Positions 7,880-17,082 of a stretch of 64,000 bases of DNA are shown here, piece by piece. The notes under the pieces are model-generated. The model had not been told where the DNA came from, did no database searches, and saw nothing but the letters and a program-made list of their open reading frames with translations. The stretch comes from Faecalicatena contorta (GTDB taxonomy: Bacteria; Bacillota; Clostridia; Lachnospirales; Lachnospiraceae), in the NCBI RefSeq assembly GCF_039521745.1, contig NZ_BAAACT010000175.1. The stretch is one strand, 5' to 3'. How positions within the stretch are numbered: the stretch's first letter is position 1; every line of letters begins with the position of its first letter. The position numbers were made by a program, and so were the translations under genes.

Positions 7880-7909
7880 TTGGTGTTCATCGGGATTTTA
7901 TGGTATGAT
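7880..7909 (+). promoter_or_regulatory. Probable promoter of the response-regulator unit
   Basis: -35 TTGGTG (7880-7885), 18-bp spacer, -10 TATGAT (7904-7909), about 60 bases before the start codon. Confidence 0.5.
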
Positions 7910-7971
7910 TAACCCATATGTATATTGCCGGCAGATTCGAAATATACCGGCAGGTTAAGGAGTGTAACAGA

Positions 7972-8646
7972 ATGTATCGTATTCTTATTGTTGAGGATGA
8001 TTCTGATATTAATCAGATGATATGTGAATATTTAAACGGAGAAGGATTTTGCTGCTCCCAGGCTTTCTCGGGAAGCGAAGGGAAGCTGCTTTTTTCTATG
8101 TCGGAGTTTGATCTGGTTATTCTGGATCTGATGCTGCCTGGAATTCCGGGGGAGGAGCTGATCGAAGTCTTTGCGGATCGGGTTCCGGTGATTGTTCTTT
8201 CGGCTAAAAATGGGCTGGATAGTAAGATTGAGCTGCTGAAGGCAGGGGCAGATGACTATATGTGCAAGCCTTTTGAACTGCAGGAGCTTCTGGTACGGAT
8301 CCAGGTTCAGCTCCGCAGACGCGGACGGCAGCCTGAGGCAGGAACGGATGAGACGATTCTGTCTTACCGGGAATGGACGATGAATCCTGCAAATCATGAG
8401 ATGACGGCGGGCGGAGATCCTGTTGAGCTTACGAGCCATGAGTTTTTGATCATGGAATTGTTCCTGCGGAATCCGAAGCGGGTGTTTTCTAAGCAGATGA
8501 TCTATGAATATGCCTGGGGTGAGGAGTATCTTGCAGAGGATAAGACGATTAATGTCCATATCAGTAATATCCGCTCCAAGCTGAAAGACAGCGGAACGGA
8601 TTCTTATATCCAGACGGTCTGGGGCTTAGGCTTTAAACTTTCTTAA
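7972..8646 (+). CDS. OmpR-family response regulator
   Basis: A roughly 224-residue two-component regulator. The receiver domain begins YRILIVEDDSDINQMI (acidic pair), with the phospho-acceptor Asp in DLVILDLMLPG and the conserved Lys in DDYMCKPFEL. The C-terminal winged helix ends NVHISNIRSKLKDSGTDSYIQTVWGLGFKL. I chose the ATG at 7972, with AAGGAG upstream; the frame is open earlier but lacks a better site. It heads a four-gene set with an ABC ATPase, permease and histidine kinase, an arrangement typical of peptide-antibiotic sensing and resistance. It likely controls the downstream transporter. Confidence 0.93.
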   Translation: MYRILIVEDDSDINQMICEYLNGEGFCCSQAFSGSEGKLLFSMSEFDLVILDLMLPGIPGEELIEVFADRVPVIVLSAKNGLDSKIELLKAGADDYMCKPFELQELLVRIQVQLRRRGRQPEAGTDETILSYREWTMNPANHEMTAGGDPVELTSHEFLIMELFLRNPKRVFSKQMIYEYAWGEEYLAEDKTINVHISNIRSKLKDSGTDSYIQTVWGLGFKLS

Positions 8647-8723
8647 ACATTTTTGAGCACTTTATGAAACTTTGCGTTTTATAATAATGCCATAATCAAA
8701 AACTTGAAAAGGGAGTTAAGCTT

Positions 8724-9641
8724 ATGAAGGAAGAATACGCTGTAGAGACAAAAGGGCTCTGCAAGACATACGGAAACACAGACGCGGTCAGCCAGCTGAA
8801 TATGCGGGTAAAGACCGGGGCAGTATATGGGCTTATCGGACCGAACGGTTCGGGTAAGTCTACCACTTTGAAAATGCTCTGCGGATTGGTACGCCCAACG
8901 CATGGGGAGGCCAAACTATTCGGCAGGAATGTAAATGAACCTATGGTCCGCAGAAGAATGGGTGTGCTGATTGAGGAAGCCGGACTGCACCACGATCTGA
9001 CGGCACGGGATAATGTGCGGATGAAAGCAGAATGCATGGGGCTGCCCGGTCCAAAGAATATCGATTCAGTACTGGAAATAACCGGACTTGCCAATGCAGG
9101 TAAGAAGAAAGTAAAACATTTCTCCATGGGGATGAAGCAAAGGCTGGGAGTCGCCCTTGCGCTTCTTGGGAATCCCGACCTTTTGATTCTGGATGAGCCG
9201 ATCAACGGACTGGACCCGGAGGGAATCCGGGAACTGCGGGAACTGATGAACACCTTGAATGAGGAAGGGAAAACGATACTCTTAAGTTCCCATATTCTCG
9301 GCGAACTGAGTAAAATCGCATCCCACTATGGGATCATTCGTGAAGGAAGGATGATTGAACAAATCAGCAGGGAAAAACTAGAGGAAAAGTGCCGTGATTA
9401 TTTCCAGCTTGAAGTGGATAATGTGGACCGTGCGCTTCCCGTTATTTCCGAAAATCTGAGAGATGCCGGCGTGGAAGTTTATGATAACCAGACCCTGCGC
9501 ATCTACGGTTTCACGGACAGTGCATGGCTGATCCAGCTGCTGGTCACCAACCAGGTCCAGGTGTATTCCTCGGGCTTCCACCACATGAATCTGGAAGAAT
9601 ACTTTCTGGATAAGATGGAAGGGGGCGCCCGCAATGCTTAA
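8724..9641 (+). CDS. ABC transporter ATPase, BcrA/LanF-like
   Basis: A 305-residue ATPase of the antibiotic/lantibiotic-resistance class. Walker A is GPNGSGKSTT (about residues 39-48), the signature is FSMGMKQRLG, and Walker B is LLILDEPINGLDP with a following SSHILGEL switch. The C-terminal 90 residues are the accessory domain usual for BcrA-type proteins. It should pair with the permease that follows, whose start overlaps its stop by 8 bases. Substrate is probably a cationic or lantibiotic peptide by analogy, but is not shown by sequence. Confidence 0.92.
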   Translation: MKEEYAVETKGLCKTYGNTDAVSQLNMRVKTGAVYGLIGPNGSGKSTTLKMLCGLVRPTHGEAKLFGRNVNEPMVRRRMGVLIEEAGLHHDLTARDNVRMKAECMGLPGPKNIDSVLEITGLANAGKKKVKHFSMGMKQRLGVALALLGNPDLLILDEPINGLDPEGIRELRELMNTLNEEGKTILLSSHILGELSKIASHYGIIREGRMIEQISREKLEEKCRDYFQLEVDNVDRALPVISENLRDAGVEVYDNQTLRIYGFTDSAWLIQLLVTNQVQVYSSGFHHMNLEEYFLDKMEGGARNA

Positions 9642-10440
9642 TTTACTGCGTATGGATCTATACCGGATGCGAAAAGGCAAGGCTGCTTATATCTGCCTGG
9701 GCATAATTTTGGCGACAATCGCACTTGTTTATTTTCTTCTCTTTCTGATGCTCACGCCTACAGGACAGGCGGCCGCAAGCAGACTCGGCATGATGGATTT
9801 TGTAGAGATGGAGGAAGCAAAAGCCCTGTTCAGGGAGATTAATCTTCTGCTGGTATTCAGACAATCCAACATGGACGGTGGATTTTTTGCCCTTGTACTC
9901 ACGATATATTTTACTATATTTGTGTGTGCTGATTTTAAAAATGGATTTATTAAAAACATTATGTCCGTGCACGTAAACCGCTGGAAATATATTGGGAGCA
10001 AGATACTTTCCTTCGCAATCTTAGATATCATCTATCTTGCTGCGTCCTATTTGTTTACCTTTTTAGTAAATCTATTAATGGGCGGGAATATTCCTGTTAC
10101 CAGATTCAGCTCTGTGCTGTTTTTCCTGGCTCAGGCATGGGTTCTGACTATGGCAATGCTGGCGCTGGTTCTCCTGGTATGTATGCTCACCCGCAGTATT
10201 GCAGCCGGTATTCTTGCAGCCGTATTGGTGTCAAGCGGAGTAATCGTCACCCTGCTGAATGCACTTCTTGGGCTCTTTCACGTGAATGGCTGGCTGAAAT
10301 ATACGTTATACTTCAGCCTGCAGGACGCGCCGGAGGTGTACCAAAGTCCTGCAGACCTGGCGGGATTTGCCGTGGGAATTGTGTTCCTGATTGTGTATAT
10401 GGTAATTGCGGGAACCGCCCTGAGTAAGAAAGATATTTAA
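9634..10440 (+). CDS. ABC-2 type permease
   Basis: A 268-residue membrane protein with about six transmembrane segments. The first helix is AAYICLGIILATIALVYFLLFLML, followed by a large external loop of about 60 residues and then five hydrophobic segments. This matches the ABC-2 permeases of bacitracin or lantibiotic immunity systems. Translation is coupled to the ATPase (start inside its last codons). It has no domain of its own that reveals the substrate. The four-gene unit ends with the kinase. Confidence 0.87.
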   Translation: MLNLLRMDLYRMRKGKAAYICLGIILATIALVYFLLFLMLTPTGQAAASRLGMMDFVEMEEAKALFREINLLLVFRQSNMDGGFFALVLTIYFTIFVCADFKNGFIKNIMSVHVNRWKYIGSKILSFAILDIIYLAASYLFTFLVNLLMGGNIPVTRFSSVLFFLAQAWVLTMAMLALVLLVCMLTRSIAAGILAAVLVSSGVIVTLLNALLGLFHVNGWLKYTLYFSLQDAPEVYQSPADLAGFAVGIVFLIVYMVIAGTALSKKDI

Positions 10441-10498
10441 CCGGCGTCCGGAGTCAGTCTGCCCAGAGCGTGAGATAAGTAACAGGAGGTATGATCAT

Positions 10499-11401
10499 AT
10501 GATAATCTTCACATTGGCCTTTGGCGCCGCCGCAGTTCTTCTGCTTATACGCTGCATCCGTTACCGCCTGGAAATCCGGTCCGTCTGCCGGCAGCTGGAT
10601 GAACTGGCCCAGGGCAGCCACATGGAACTGTTTGTAAATCATAAGGATAAAGCTTTCGTGGAACTGTGCCGCAGACTGAATCTGGTGATGAAACTGAACC
10701 GCCAGAAAGAGAGGCAGTACGACAAGGCCCAAAAACGGCTGAAGCAGAACATTTCCGCCCTGGCGCATGATATCCGCACCCCGCTGACAAGTGCAGCGGG
10801 GTATCTTCAGATGGGAATGGAATGCACGGATGGTGAAAAAAGAGACCGGTATCTAACCGTCAGCCAGGACCGGCTGGAAGAGCTGAAAGATATGCTGGAA
10901 GAATTGTTCCTGTACACGAAGCTATCCAGCAATGAGTTTGAGCTTTCTATCCAGTCAGTACAGATTCTTCCGCTGCTGGGTGAGTGCCTGGTCGGTATGT
11001 ACCGGCAGTTTGAAGAAAAGGGCGTTGAACCAGTCGTGGAATTCGAAGATGAAGGTGTCTGGGGTATGGCGGATGAAGAATGCCTGACGCGCATTTTCCG
11101 CAATCTGATTCAAAATGCTCTTCTGCACGGAACCGGAGGGATTATAGTCAAACAGACCGGCAGCTTGCTGTCTTTTGAAAATCCTGTCGCCGAAGATACT
11201 CAGATGGATGTGGAACAGATATTTGACCGGTTCTATAAAGCAGACGGGGCACGCCGCAAGGGTTCCTCCGGACTGGGGCTTGCAATCGTCAGGGAAATGA
11301 CGGAGAAAATGGGCGGAACAATCGATGCAGTCCTGGAACAAAATGTATTAAAAATCCGGATCACGCTGCAGCAGGAAAATAGATCACTTAAGCATCCCTA
11401 G
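10499..11401 (+). CDS. Sensor histidine kinase with short N-terminal membrane anchor
   Basis: A 300-residue kinase. One transmembrane helix (IIFTLAFGAAAVLLLIRC) at the very N-terminus is followed by a HAMP-like linker, so there is almost no extracellular sensor. H-box: ALAHDIRTPLTS. N-box: NLIQNALLHG. G2-box: GSSGLGLAIV. Kinases with so little sensor usually take their signal from the partner ABC transporter, which fits this operon. GGAGGT lies eight bases before the ATG. The gene end overlaps the convergent MATE gene by 14 bases. Confidence 0.92.
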   Translation: MIIFTLAFGAAAVLLLIRCIRYRLEIRSVCRQLDELAQGSHMELFVNHKDKAFVELCRRLNLVMKLNRQKERQYDKAQKRLKQNISALAHDIRTPLTSAAGYLQMGMECTDGEKRDRYLTVSQDRLEELKDMLEELFLYTKLSSNEFELSIQSVQILPLLGECLVGMYRQFEEKGVEPVVEFEDEGVWGMADEECLTRIFRNLIQNALLHGTGGIIVKQTGSLLSFENPVAEDTQMDVEQIFDRFYKADGARRKGSSGLGLAIVREMTEKMGGTIDAVLEQNVLKIRITLQQENRSLKHP

Positions 11402-12727
11402 TAAGCTTGCGTATCCAATTTCCATAATGTGATTCCAGAAAAGCCGGCACACATTTGAAAATCTGGTCAGCATTCAGGCAGCACACAACCACCGCCGGGG
11501 ATGCTTTTACGACGAACGCCATAATAAAGGAAAGTGGAATTACAATCATCCAGATACTGACCAGATCCATTTTCACAACAAACATTGCATTGCCGCCGCC
11601 ACGGATAATTCCGTTATTTGTGGGCATCTGATACGACATGCCCACGATCACCACGCTCAGGATAAGCAGAAATGTATTCGCCATTTCCTTCGTGGAGGCC
11701 GAAAGTTCATACAGATTCAGGATGGGGATTCTAATAAAGAACAGAATAATCCCAGAAACAATTTCTGCAGCCGGATGGAATATTGTTTCACCACTTTGAT
11801 ATCTCCCATCCCGATGGTCTTTCCAATAATAATAGAAGCGGTGGATGCCGCGCCTACTGCCATGGATTTGACCATCATAAAGAGTGTCGATGCCACACTG
11901 TTAGCGGCAATCGCCGCAGCAGTCATATGTCCTAGTATTACGGTCTGCAGAGCCGTATTCAGGCCCCAAAGCCCCTGTACCACCAGCATGGGCGCCGTAA
12001 TCTTGAAGTAATCCCTGCAGAGCACCCGGTCAAACTGCAGGTAATCTTTCAATTTCAGGTTCAGCCTCTTCTCCTTTTTCACTACAAAGACGATCAAAAC
12101 CGTACATTCTATGATTCTGGCAATCAAAGTCCCAATTGCCGCCCCTCTGGCTCCCAGCTCCGGCGCTCCGAAGCGTCCGTAGATAAGAACATAATTAATC
12201 CCGCAGTTCACAAAAAAAGTAACTACAGATAGGCACATAGCGATCCGCACCACCTCCACACTGCGCAGAGCCGCCAAAAGCAGCTGCGTAACCGCAAAAA
12301 ACAAGTATGTAAACCGAATAATACCCAGATACTTCACGCCTTCACCAATAATCGCCTGATCCGTCGTAAACATCCCCACTGCCCGGTAAGGAAACAGACT
12401 GACCAAAACAAATAGCAGCACCCCGACAGCGAGCGCCGCATGCATGGCAGAAGCCGCAATCTTCTTCATCGGCCCCGTCTGCTTCTTTCCCCAGTACTGG
12501 CTGCAGAAAATAACAAGCCCATCCCCCAGCGCCATCAGCAGCTGCTGATAAATAAACTGAATCTGATTCACCGCCGCAACCCCGGCCAGCGAAGTCTCAC
12601 TATAAGCCCCCAGCATCAGATTATCCGCCAGATTCACGCTCAATGTAATCACATTCTGCAGTACCAGCGCACTATAAATCTTAAAAAAATTCGCATAAAA
12701 CGCTCGATCCTTAACCATCCCCGCCAC
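11388..12727 (-). pseudogene. MATE-family multidrug/sodium antiporter, frameshifted
   Basis: The N-terminal 320 or so residues are a clear MATE transporter (MAGMVKDRAFYANFFKIYSALVLQN; VNLADNLMLG; GDGLVIFCSQYWGKKQ). The frame then leaves at a run of three A (minus strand) near 11761-11764 and stops at 11717. The missing part continues in another frame as IVSGIILFFIRIPIL, then NTFLLILSVVIVG to a stop at 11388, with normal MATE C-terminal character (MPTNNGIIRGGGNA). One missing base in an A run restores the frame. It is either a recent loss-of-function mutation, a phase-variable site or a sequencing error. Confidence 0.85.
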
Positions 12728-12854
12728 CTCATAAACAAAAAATATTGCTAAACGCTATTCATTATACGCCTGAACCAAATAATTTTCCATCATAAATTCC
12801 CCTCTCTGCCTCATACAAAGAAAACTTGTACACTTTAGGCAAAACTAAACGACT

Positions 12855-12995
12855 AGAGTAGCGTAAAAAGGAAGGAAAACCAGGGTGAGATATGTGATCA
12901 CAAATCACATATCTCCCTGGTCCCAGAGCCTGAAGCCATCAAGGCTTCAGGTACTGTGGCCAGGTCTGCCCTGGTTTTCCTTCCTTTTTGCTCTA
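12855..12995. repeat. Long palindromic element overlapping the psd 3' end
   Basis: Perfect 21-bp arms: an A-rich arm at 12865-12885 and its complement at 12969-12989, with TAGAG/CTCTA flanks. Between them are two further hairpins: AGATATGTGAT/ATCACATATCT (12888-12914) and CCTGAAGCC/GGCTTCAGG (12929-12951). The right arm and second hairpin lie inside the last codons of psd. Confidence 0.85.
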
Positions 12996-13948
12996 TTCCA
13001 GCTTGCTTCTGTATTCCGTTTCCAGCCCCCCTGTCTCCTTTTACAGACGCATCCTGCCTCGCCTTCCGCGGAGCGCCCCTTCTCCCCAATCCGTTCCCCC
13101 ATTTTTACGATTGTTTCGCATCCTGCCCGGGTATTGAGAATCAGCCGTTCCTCCAGTTCCACCGCATCTTTCTGAAAAAGCAAAACCACGGTGGACCCTC
13201 CGAACTCGAACCGCCCCTTAGGTTCACCTCTTCTGACCCGGCATGCCCCATGGTAGTTCGTAATACGTCCCACCATCAGCGCGCCGACCTCCATCATCAG
13301 CACAGTCTTAAAATGCCTGCTCTTTAGAAGCGAATATTCCCTCGTATTTTCTTTATAAATTGGATACACATCCCCTGCCGCCGGATTTACTGTATGATAA
13401 ATGCCGTTGATGTGATAGTTTTTGGACTTCTCCCCGTCATCCACATAACAATATCTATGATAATCATCCACCGTCAGACGGAACACGCATGCCCAGCCTC
13501 CCTCGTAACGCTTAGCCAGGCTCACGGAGCGCAGCAGCGATCCCACCGTATACTCGGTGTTTTTGATACGGAACCGGCTCTCCTCCCCCTCTTCTGCGGT
13601 AATCGGATATACACTCAGCTTCCCGTCACAGGGACTGATCAGAGTCCCTTCCCCGCCCTCCAACGGCCGTGCTCCCGGTTTGATCTCCCGCGTAAAAAAT
13701 TCATTGTAGGACTTATATCTCTGGTTCACATAACAGGACAGATCGATGCCGCTTTTTTTCACAAAAGGATCAATCAGGCATGTGGACCATCTTCTGTCCA
13801 GCAGCCATCCTCCTGCTCTTGATATCCCCGGCCTCACCAGCAGGCCGACGAGCGTCCTTCCGCTCCTGTGGTTATAAAGCCAATCAAGCAGGCTGTCCTG
13901 CCCGTTCTTTTCTTCGGTCATGTTGCCGTCTCTGTCGATATATTTCAT
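12947..13948 (-). CDS. psd: Phosphatidylserine decarboxylase
   Basis: A 333-residue protein that converts phosphatidylserine to phosphatidylethanolamine at the membrane. It matches the larger clostridial PSD class: NQRYKSYNEFFTREIKPGARPL, then SPCDGKL, DDYHRYC, and the self-cleavage motif GGST in FEFGGSTVVLLF, whose Ser becomes the pyruvoyl group. Normal PSD homology ends around MGERIGEKG; the last 35 or so residues are an unusual basic tail, and the final part is encoded by the right arm of the palindromic element. It follows pssA in the same operon and catalyses the next step. Confidence 0.93.
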   Translation of the reverse strand: MKYIDRDGNMTEEKNGQDSLLDWLYNHRSGRTLVGLLVRPGISRAGGWLLDRRWSTCLIDPFVKKSGIDLSCYVNQRYKSYNEFFTREIKPGARPLEGGEGTLISPCDGKLSVYPITAEEGEESRFRIKNTEYTVGSLLRSVSLAKRYEGGWACVFRLTVDDYHRYCYVDDGEKSKNYHINGIYHTVNPAAGDVYPIYKENTREYSLLKSRHFKTVLMMEVGALMVGRITNYHGACRVRRGEPKGRFEFGGSTVVLLFQKDAVELEERLILNTRAGCETIVKMGERIGEKGRSAEGEAGCVCKRRQGGWKRNTEASWNRAKRKENQGRPGHST

Positions 13949-14057
13949 ATATAATCACTGCATCCCCGCCTGTTATTTCCATATCAGCTTCCCGGGGACT
14001 TCCTTTCTTCCGTATTCCTGTAAGCTTCCCGTTTAAGAAATTCGTTTTGTTTCTCCA

Positions 14058-14726
14058 TTACCGCCTTACAATCCAGGGCCAGCCCGGGTGGAAACTGATT
14101 CTGTAACGTGTAAAGAACAGCATGACCACAACCGCCGCGGCAACAACACCCACGATAACCGCCAAGGTCATATTTTTCGGCTTTTTCAGTTTAAAATTCA
14201 CGACAAACAGGATGCCCACGACCAAAAGGGCCAGATGCAGACAGATCCGAAACACAAAGTCCGGCACGAAAAACTGAATCATAAATACCAGCGGCAGAAC
14301 AATGGCCATGGATGTAATCGGAAGCCCCCGGTAGAACTTTTCCCCGTCCTCCGATACCAGGGCATTCTTAGCCTCCATTACATTAAAGAACGCGAGCCGG
14401 ACCACGGAATTGATACAGTATAAGATAATAATCGCGAGACCGACGGGTCCCCGCACGCCCAGCAGGTAACAGATCAATGCAGGAAATGCCCCAAAACAGA
14501 CAACATCACACAGGGAATCGATCTGAATCCCAAATGCTTTCTCGTCCTCAGTCCTGTCCTTTTTTGCCCGGGCGATTTTCCCGTCAAACATATCGCAGAG
14601 TCCGGATAAAGCCAGGCAGATAATTGCCGTTTTAAATCTTCCGTGAATCGCCTGTGTCATCCCGAATACAGATATGCCAAGGCTTGCATAGGTCAATACC
14701 ACCGTATAATTATAAAATCCAATCAT
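14058..14726 (-). CDS. pssA: CDP-diacylglycerol-serine O-phosphatidyltransferase
   Basis: A 222-residue CDP-alcohol phosphatidyltransferase. The family motif D-G-x2-A-R-x(n)-G-x3-D-x3-D is visible as DMFDGKIARAKK followed by FGIQIDSLCDVV. About six to seven transmembrane helices follow. It makes phosphatidylserine, the substrate of the decarboxylase that follows 109 bases downstream. Together they give the route to phosphatidylethanolamine. It lies 21 bases after the flippase-like gene, so it is part of the same transcript. Confidence 0.9.
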   Translation of the reverse strand: MIGFYNYTVVLTYASLGISVFGMTQAIHGRFKTAIICLALSGLCDMFDGKIARAKKDRTEDEKAFGIQIDSLCDVVCFGAFPALICYLLGVRGPVGLAIIILYCINSVVRLAFFNVMEAKNALVSEDGEKFYRGLPITSMAIVLPLVFMIQFFVPDFVFRICLHLALLVVGILFVVNFKLKKPKNMTLAVIVGVVAAAVVVMLFFTRYRISFHPGWPWIVRR

Positions 14727-14747
14727 GTTTTCTCTCTTTTCCTTTGT

Positions 14748-15782
14748 TTATATTTTATCTGCTGCCTTTTGTCCAATCGTCAAATGCGCGAACAGTGTCA
14801 TTCCCGCGCTGAGCAGCAGTTGTACATAGTACGCAATTCCGCGGCTTAGTACCATCCCAGGCAGGAGAAGACCCGCTGCAAATACCCCTTTGAAAATAAT
14901 CAGAAACAGATTCTCACTGATTCCCATGCCTCCGGGAAGCGGCAGCATATCAACCGATACTGAAACAACTGCCTGGAGCATAACAACATCATATATATGC
15001 GCTCCGTGAAGCCCAAAAGCCCTGTACACAAACCATGTTACAAAAAACAGGGCGAATCGCTGAAAAAATGTAATCAGGAGGACATTGACCATAACTCTGG
15101 CATGGCTGCGCAGATAGGCTGCCGTCGCATTATACTGATCCATGGAATTCTCCAGCTTCTGAGTTCTCTCCGGCTTGTGCTTCATGATATGGATACGCTC
15201 CAGTATTTTCAGGCACCACATCATAATTCCCTTTGCCAGAGCCGGATGGAATGCCAGAATTGACATAGCTATGCAGCATGCCACATTCAACCCTACCCCC
15301 AGGTAGAATACCGGCAGAATTCCTTCCAGATATTTATGTACAAATCCCCTTTGGAAAAAGGCGACAAACAAACCAACAGCCACTAATACCAGCTTATATG
15401 TAATTGTAACAATCATCAGCACCAATGTCGAGACCGGAACCGGAATTTTATTCTTCCGCATGTAATATATCTGCATCGGCTGCCCGCCGCTGGCCGACGG
15501 GGTAATGGCGCTGAAGAAGAACCCAACGCAGGAATATAAAAAGCAGGTCCGCTTTTTCTCCCGGATCCCCAGAGTTCCGAACATATAATGGATGATGATG
15601 GACTCTCCCCAGATAAAAACCACCACTCCCAGAATTCCCGGAAGAAGATACCATGGATTTACCTGCAGGATGGCCTTAATCACGGCCCGGAGGTCCTCCC
15701 CTTTAAATACACTATAGATAGTCAATGCAAATACGACCAGGAGAAAGACGATATTCACAATCTTTTTCTTTTTACTCGTCAC
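14748..15782 (-). CDS. Lysylphosphatidylglycerol-flippase-like membrane protein (UPF0104/MprF N-terminal type)
   Basis: A 344-residue polytopic membrane protein resembling the flippase half of MprF (UPF0104). Characteristic stretches are SVFKGEDLRAVIKAILQVNPWYLLPG, FFFSAITPSASGGQPMQIYYM and LPLPGGMGISENLFL. The C-terminal synthetase half of MprF is absent, so it cannot itself make aminoacyl-lipid; it probably moves a lipid across the membrane. Its start overlaps the end of the PAP2 gene by 11 bases, which couples the two. In this operon the lipid could be a phospholipid made by the neighbours; that is inference. Confidence 0.85.
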   Translation of the reverse strand: MTSKKKKIVNIVFLLVVFALTIYSVFKGEDLRAVIKAILQVNPWYLLPGILGVVVFIWGESIIIHYMFGTLGIREKKRTCFLYSCVGFFFSAITPSASGGQPMQIYYMRKNKIPVPVSTLVLMIVTITYKLVLVAVGLFVAFFQRGFVHKYLEGILPVFYLGVGLNVACCIAMSILAFHPALAKGIMMWCLKILERIHIMKHKPERTQKLENSMDQYNATAAYLRSHARVMVNVLLITFFQRFALFFVTWFVYRAFGLHGAHIYDVVMLQAVVSVSVDMLPLPGGMGISENLFLIIFKGVFAAGLLLPGMVLSRGIAYYVQLLLSAGMTLFAHLTIGQKAADKI

Positions 15783-16494
15783 AGCCCACCTGCTTTCCCG
15801 CAGACATCTCCCGCCTGCGAAAACATTTTATGTCCAGCATGTCAAATACCCGTTTTGGAAAACGGTACAGCTGCGTGTGGAAGGCCAGCCGGTACATTCC
15901 TTCAGCCAGCAGGATCCCTCCGATCACATCTACTATGTAATGCTGTTTTGTAAATTGCGTGGATGCACAGACCAGCAGCGCAAACAGGCAGGAAAAGGCC
16001 CGGTATGCCTTCGGCACATTCTTTCGCCCCCGGATACCGATATAGCAGAACCAGCTCACAAGGCAGTGGATGGAAGGGAACAGCCTGGTCGGGTCATCCA
16101 CCCCGTACACCATTCCCAGAAGCGTCTCCCAGATCCCGCTGCCAGACAGCACCGGCCTGACATTGGTTGTGGGAAGCACAAGATAGAAAAATGCGCATAC
16201 CAGCCTGGACAGCATATCCGCTGTCACAAACCGGATGCAGTGATCTTCCCCCTGCCGTGCAATTAATATATAGTTCACAATCCAGAACACATAGCACCCC
16301 AGATAGACGGTAACAAATCCCGGAATAACAGGAACCGCCCGGTCTAAGGGAAGCGTTAAGTCATAATGTTTCCATGATCCCGCCAGCAAATCCGTGCCGG
16401 TATAAACAATAAAGTTCAGGATCACACAGGATAGCAGCGGGAACACCGCATATTGTGGTACAACCGGTTTTCTTTTTCCCGATATTCTCCCCAT
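15772..16494 (-). CDS. PAP2-superfamily membrane phosphatase or phosphotransferase
   Basis: A 240-residue PAP2 protein with about six transmembrane helices. Catalytic motifs: NVRP (first), FPSIHCLVSW (second, with His) and STQFTKQHYIVDVIGG (third, with nucleophilic His and Asp). The FPSIH spacing resembles the PAP2_3 or inositol-phosphotransferase branch rather than simple undecaprenyl phosphatases. It heads the phospholipid operon, so a lipid-phosphate substrate is likely: for example a phosphatidylglycerol-phosphate type or a head-group transfer. The exact reaction is unknown. GGGAGACTGTT lies upstream of the ATG. Confidence 0.85.
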   Translation of the reverse strand: MGRISGKRKPVVPQYAVFPLLSCVILNFIVYTGTDLLAGSWKHYDLTLPLDRAVPVIPGFVTVYLGCYVFWIVNYILIARQGEDHCIRFVTADMLSRLVCAFFYLVLPTTNVRPVLSGSGIWETLLGMVYGVDDPTRLFPSIHCLVSWFCYIGIRGRKNVPKAYRAFSCLFALLVCASTQFTKQHYIVDVIGGILLAEGMYRLAFHTQLYRFPKRVFDMLDIKCFRRREMSAGKQVGCDE

Positions 16495-16663
16495 AACAGT
16501 CTCCCTTTCTCTTCAGTCTATTGCTATTATAACAGACTTTTTGAAAGTTGCACCTCTTCTCTCCGTTTCTTTCATAAATCCTAATAAATTTTTAAGAATT
16601 CTGGAAAATCTTCCATATTAGAGGTGTGGTATAACCAGAGACGTTTTTATAATTATCTTCAGA

Positions 16664-16718
16664 CGAAAAATACCGCCCGGAGTGTACAATCCCCCAGGAT
16701 CATATACTTCGGGCGGTA
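16664..16718 (-). terminator. Terminator of the DUF2089 operon
   Basis: TACCGCCCG (16671-16679) pairs with CGGGCGGTA (16710-16718); an inner AGTGTA/TATACT pairing extends the stem. On the minus strand TATTTTTCG follows. Confidence 0.85.
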
Positions 16719-16719
16719 A

Positions 16720-16761
16720 ACCGTTACTATGCACGGCCAATGGGCTATGCATAGTAACGGT
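16720..16761. repeat. Short hairpin repeat, family 2
   Basis: Perfect 14-bp arms, ACCGTTACTATGCA and TGCATAGTAACGGT, around CGGCCAATGGGCTA. The left arm plus loop start is nearly identical to 591-607 in the composite element near the window start. Confidence 0.75.
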
Positions 16762-16796
16762 AAAGCGTCTCTGTTCCACTTCATATCTACAAATTC

Positions 16797-17060
16797 CTAC
16801 AGCTTAATAGAAACAAAGGTTCCGTCTGCTGCCTCCACATGTACTACTTCGAGTCCCTTATTTTCCTTCAGTATATCCATGCATTCGTCCAGCAGCATCA
16901 CAAGGACCTGTCTGGTAATCAATACATCATAGGGCGGGGGCACATCCCTGCGCATCTGCCGGAAAGCAGCTTCCGGTATAACTTTTACCGCAAGTGACGC
17001 CATCCCCATGGGAACCGGAATTCTAAGATTGACATCTTTTGATCTGACTACTACCATCAT
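16797..17060 (-). CDS. Small hypothetical protein, paralogous to its upstream neighbour
   Basis: An 87-residue protein I cannot name. Its N-terminus (VNLRIPVPMGMASLAVKVIP) and C-terminus (VVHVEAADGTFVSIKL) align with the corresponding segments of the next gene upstream (VNIQFPVGAVKKVLKATGKLP and FVNVSAADGTTVRIYVDK). The two therefore look like tandem relatives, this one lacking the N-terminal SHOCT-like helix pair. There is no membrane segment. It is the last gene of a three-gene unit closed by a terminator. The function is unknown; it possibly regulates or assists a membrane-stress response like other SHOCT-like proteins. Confidence 0.7.
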   Translation of the reverse strand: MMVVVRSKDVNLRIPVPMGMASLAVKVIPEAAFRQMRRDVPPPYDVLITRQVLVMLLDECMDILKENKGLEVVHVEAADGTFVSIKL

Positions 17061-17082
17061 GATACATATCCTCGCTTACCTG

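Noticed and set aside
7972..11401. A lantibiotic biosynthesis cluster
   Set aside because: Only the sensing and export part is present; no precursor peptide or modification enzyme was found nearby.
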